Of a stretch of DNA of 64,000 nt, positions 62,843 through 64,000 are shown one piece after another. A program made the translations under genes and the position numbers. The stretch is from Turbatrix aceti (taxonomy: Eukaryota > Nematoda > Chromadorea > Rhabditida > Panagrolaimidae): NCBI GenBank assembly GCA_963969345.1, contig OZ017770.1, forward strand, positions 6,271,246-6,335,245, read 5' to 3'. The stretch's first letter is position 1, and the number at the start of each line of letters is the position of its first letter. Under the pieces are notes generated by a model that saw only the letters and a list, made by a program, of their open reading frames with translations, was not told the origin of the DNA and did not search any database.

Positions 62843-63504
62843 AAAATGGACATGCTAGTATTCTTTAAAATAAATAATACAGTTTCGTTTGGTCTCTTAT
62901 CAAATCAATAAAAACTTTTCCATAGAAACTCAATTTTAGGATAACATAAAAAAATTGACCGGAAGCATACAGTGTCACTGTGCTGCGATCAAACTATATT
63001 TCAATCAATCCGTTAGCTGATGTATTCGTCATACATGTCTCTCGAGCTTTAAAATATGTTGAGACGTTTTAAATTGAGAAAAAAATTGAAGTACTGTTTT
63101 TTTTGAATTTCACGTACTGTGAGGCCTCTAACTCAAGTATTGTTATGGCCGGACGTAATTGAGCTTTGATTTGCCTTGAGTTTCTTGGTAATAGAGATGG
63201 CGCACTTTATAGCGTCTTTTCTCTCGGTTTTTGAGTGTCTTGGAATTGCTGACCTTGGTCGCCCCAACCGACACGCTTCGTTTCCGTCCCCGCTAGATAA
63301 GTCTTGTACTCATTTCGGCCACTGTTGTTGCACGCCTCCCGCAAAACCGTCAGTCAGCAGCGAGTCATTCGGTCGACCGTGCGGACGACCAATCATTCGC
63401 AAACGTTCATAAAATTTTACTGTAATTTATACGCGCGTGGCCGAGAGACGGGCAATACTCACCCAATTTCCAGTATTTTTTTTAAACCGCAGTCGGTTTT
63501 CAGG
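62843..63504. other. Upstream region of the right-edge gene
   Basis: No supported gene. An acceptor cggttttcag ends at 63503, one base before the ATG that follows. Confidence 0.4.
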
Positions 63505-64000
63505 ATGTCTTCGCTCTGGTTTCCACCGAGTTTGCCTTTTGCATATCCGCAACTCAATCACCCGCTACTCAGTCCTTCCCTAAACGCAGCGCTCTTTTTG
63601 CCGAAACTTCAGAATCTTGCGCTGCAGGCCGGTTTACTGTCCGTAGCGTCCACATCGGTCAACAGCGACGAAGAAAACTCCGGGACCGGCAAGGACAATG
63701 CCAATGAAGACAAAGGCTCTGGCCAGCTTCCGAAGTCTCAAATGTTTCTGATTGAAAGCCTCTTGCATTCAGCAGCTGAAAAAGCAGCAGAAGGATCCAG
63801 CTCTCCTCTTCCAGTGATACCAGATGCTCGGGCTCCTTTTCCGGTCAGTTGAACATTCAGGTTTTAAATCCGAAGATATCACAAAACTGGTCATGTTGCA
63901 GACTTTGCCTCTTTTACCACCCGCAGTCGAATACGTTAACGGGGGTTACGGCCTTAAAAATCCGCTTGTTCAAACAACCGTTGGCGACATTGATCCTACG
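63505..64000 (+). CDS. 5' part of an unrecognised gene, cut by the window end
   Basis: Exons 63505-63843 and 63902-64000 (continuing beyond the window) encode at least 146 residues in one phase. The protein begins MSSLWFPPSLPFAYPQLNHP, with a Pro/Leu-rich segment, a Ser/Asn/Glu/Asp-rich linker, an amphipathic QMFLIESLLHSAAEKAAEG helix and YVNGGYGLKNPL in the second exon. Such a layout is common at the N-terminus of transcription factors, but no DNA-binding domain is visible yet. The start follows a splice acceptor immediately, suggesting a trans-spliced leader. Confidence 0.6.

Overview
The window is from a nematode nuclear genome. The evidence is compact multi-exon genes with about 45-60 nt introns ending TTTCAG/TTTTAG, two nematode-type serpentine chemoreceptor loci, two transthyretin-like (TTR) genes, a LET-60-type Ras, a lipocalin-related secreted protein, and polypyrimidine-AG acceptors placed directly before start codons (probable spliced-leader sites). 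I cannot place the genus. All exon structures below were built by eye from splice sites and reading-frame continuity. For most named genes every junction keeps phase and the total length is a multiple of three; the exceptions are flagged.

Layout. 1-2.2 kb: a near-perfect 1.25-kb palindrome plus a third copy of its arm. 2.8-17.8 kb: conserved core genes, namely Ras (-), folliculin-interacting protein FNIP (-), oligosaccharyltransferase STT3 (+, head-to-head with FNIP) and CYFIP/Sra-1 of the WAVE complex (+). 17.9-26.5 kb: an accessory block with a scrambled inverted CYFIP fragment, duplicated Cys-rich segments, two chemoreceptor loci, a solo LTR and a hAT-type MITE. 27.5-29.6 kb: an unknown Arg/Gly-rich gene made of repeated exon-intron units, carrying a foldback MITE that appears to be used as an intron. 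30.3-37.6 kb: bestrophin, a coiled-coil protein and a lipocalin (all -). 38.6-46.1 kb: O-GlcNAcase and an MFSD12-like transporter (+, operon-like), then threonine aldolase and a small HMG-box protein (-). 47.5-54.2 kb: WIPI-family autophagy protein, MRI1, claudin-like protein, MMADHC and a small membrane protein, all + and closely spaced. 54.4-58.1 kb: two TTR-like genes flanking a secreted EF-hand protein; the second TTR gene has two equal-length alternative last exons. 58.2-63.5 kb: mostly unassigned, with a second copy of the foldback MITE. The right edge holds the 5' part of an unrecognised gene.

The most interesting signal is the roughly 600-bp foldback MITE (copies at 28726-29334 and 62106-62719). 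Both copies have 3-bp TNA target duplications. Both carry a GTGT donor at the same place near the left end, and in both the duplication plus one host G forms the acceptor AG. In the first copy, removing the element restores one open frame across three further exons. This is consistent with an introner-like element that supplies introns to host genes.
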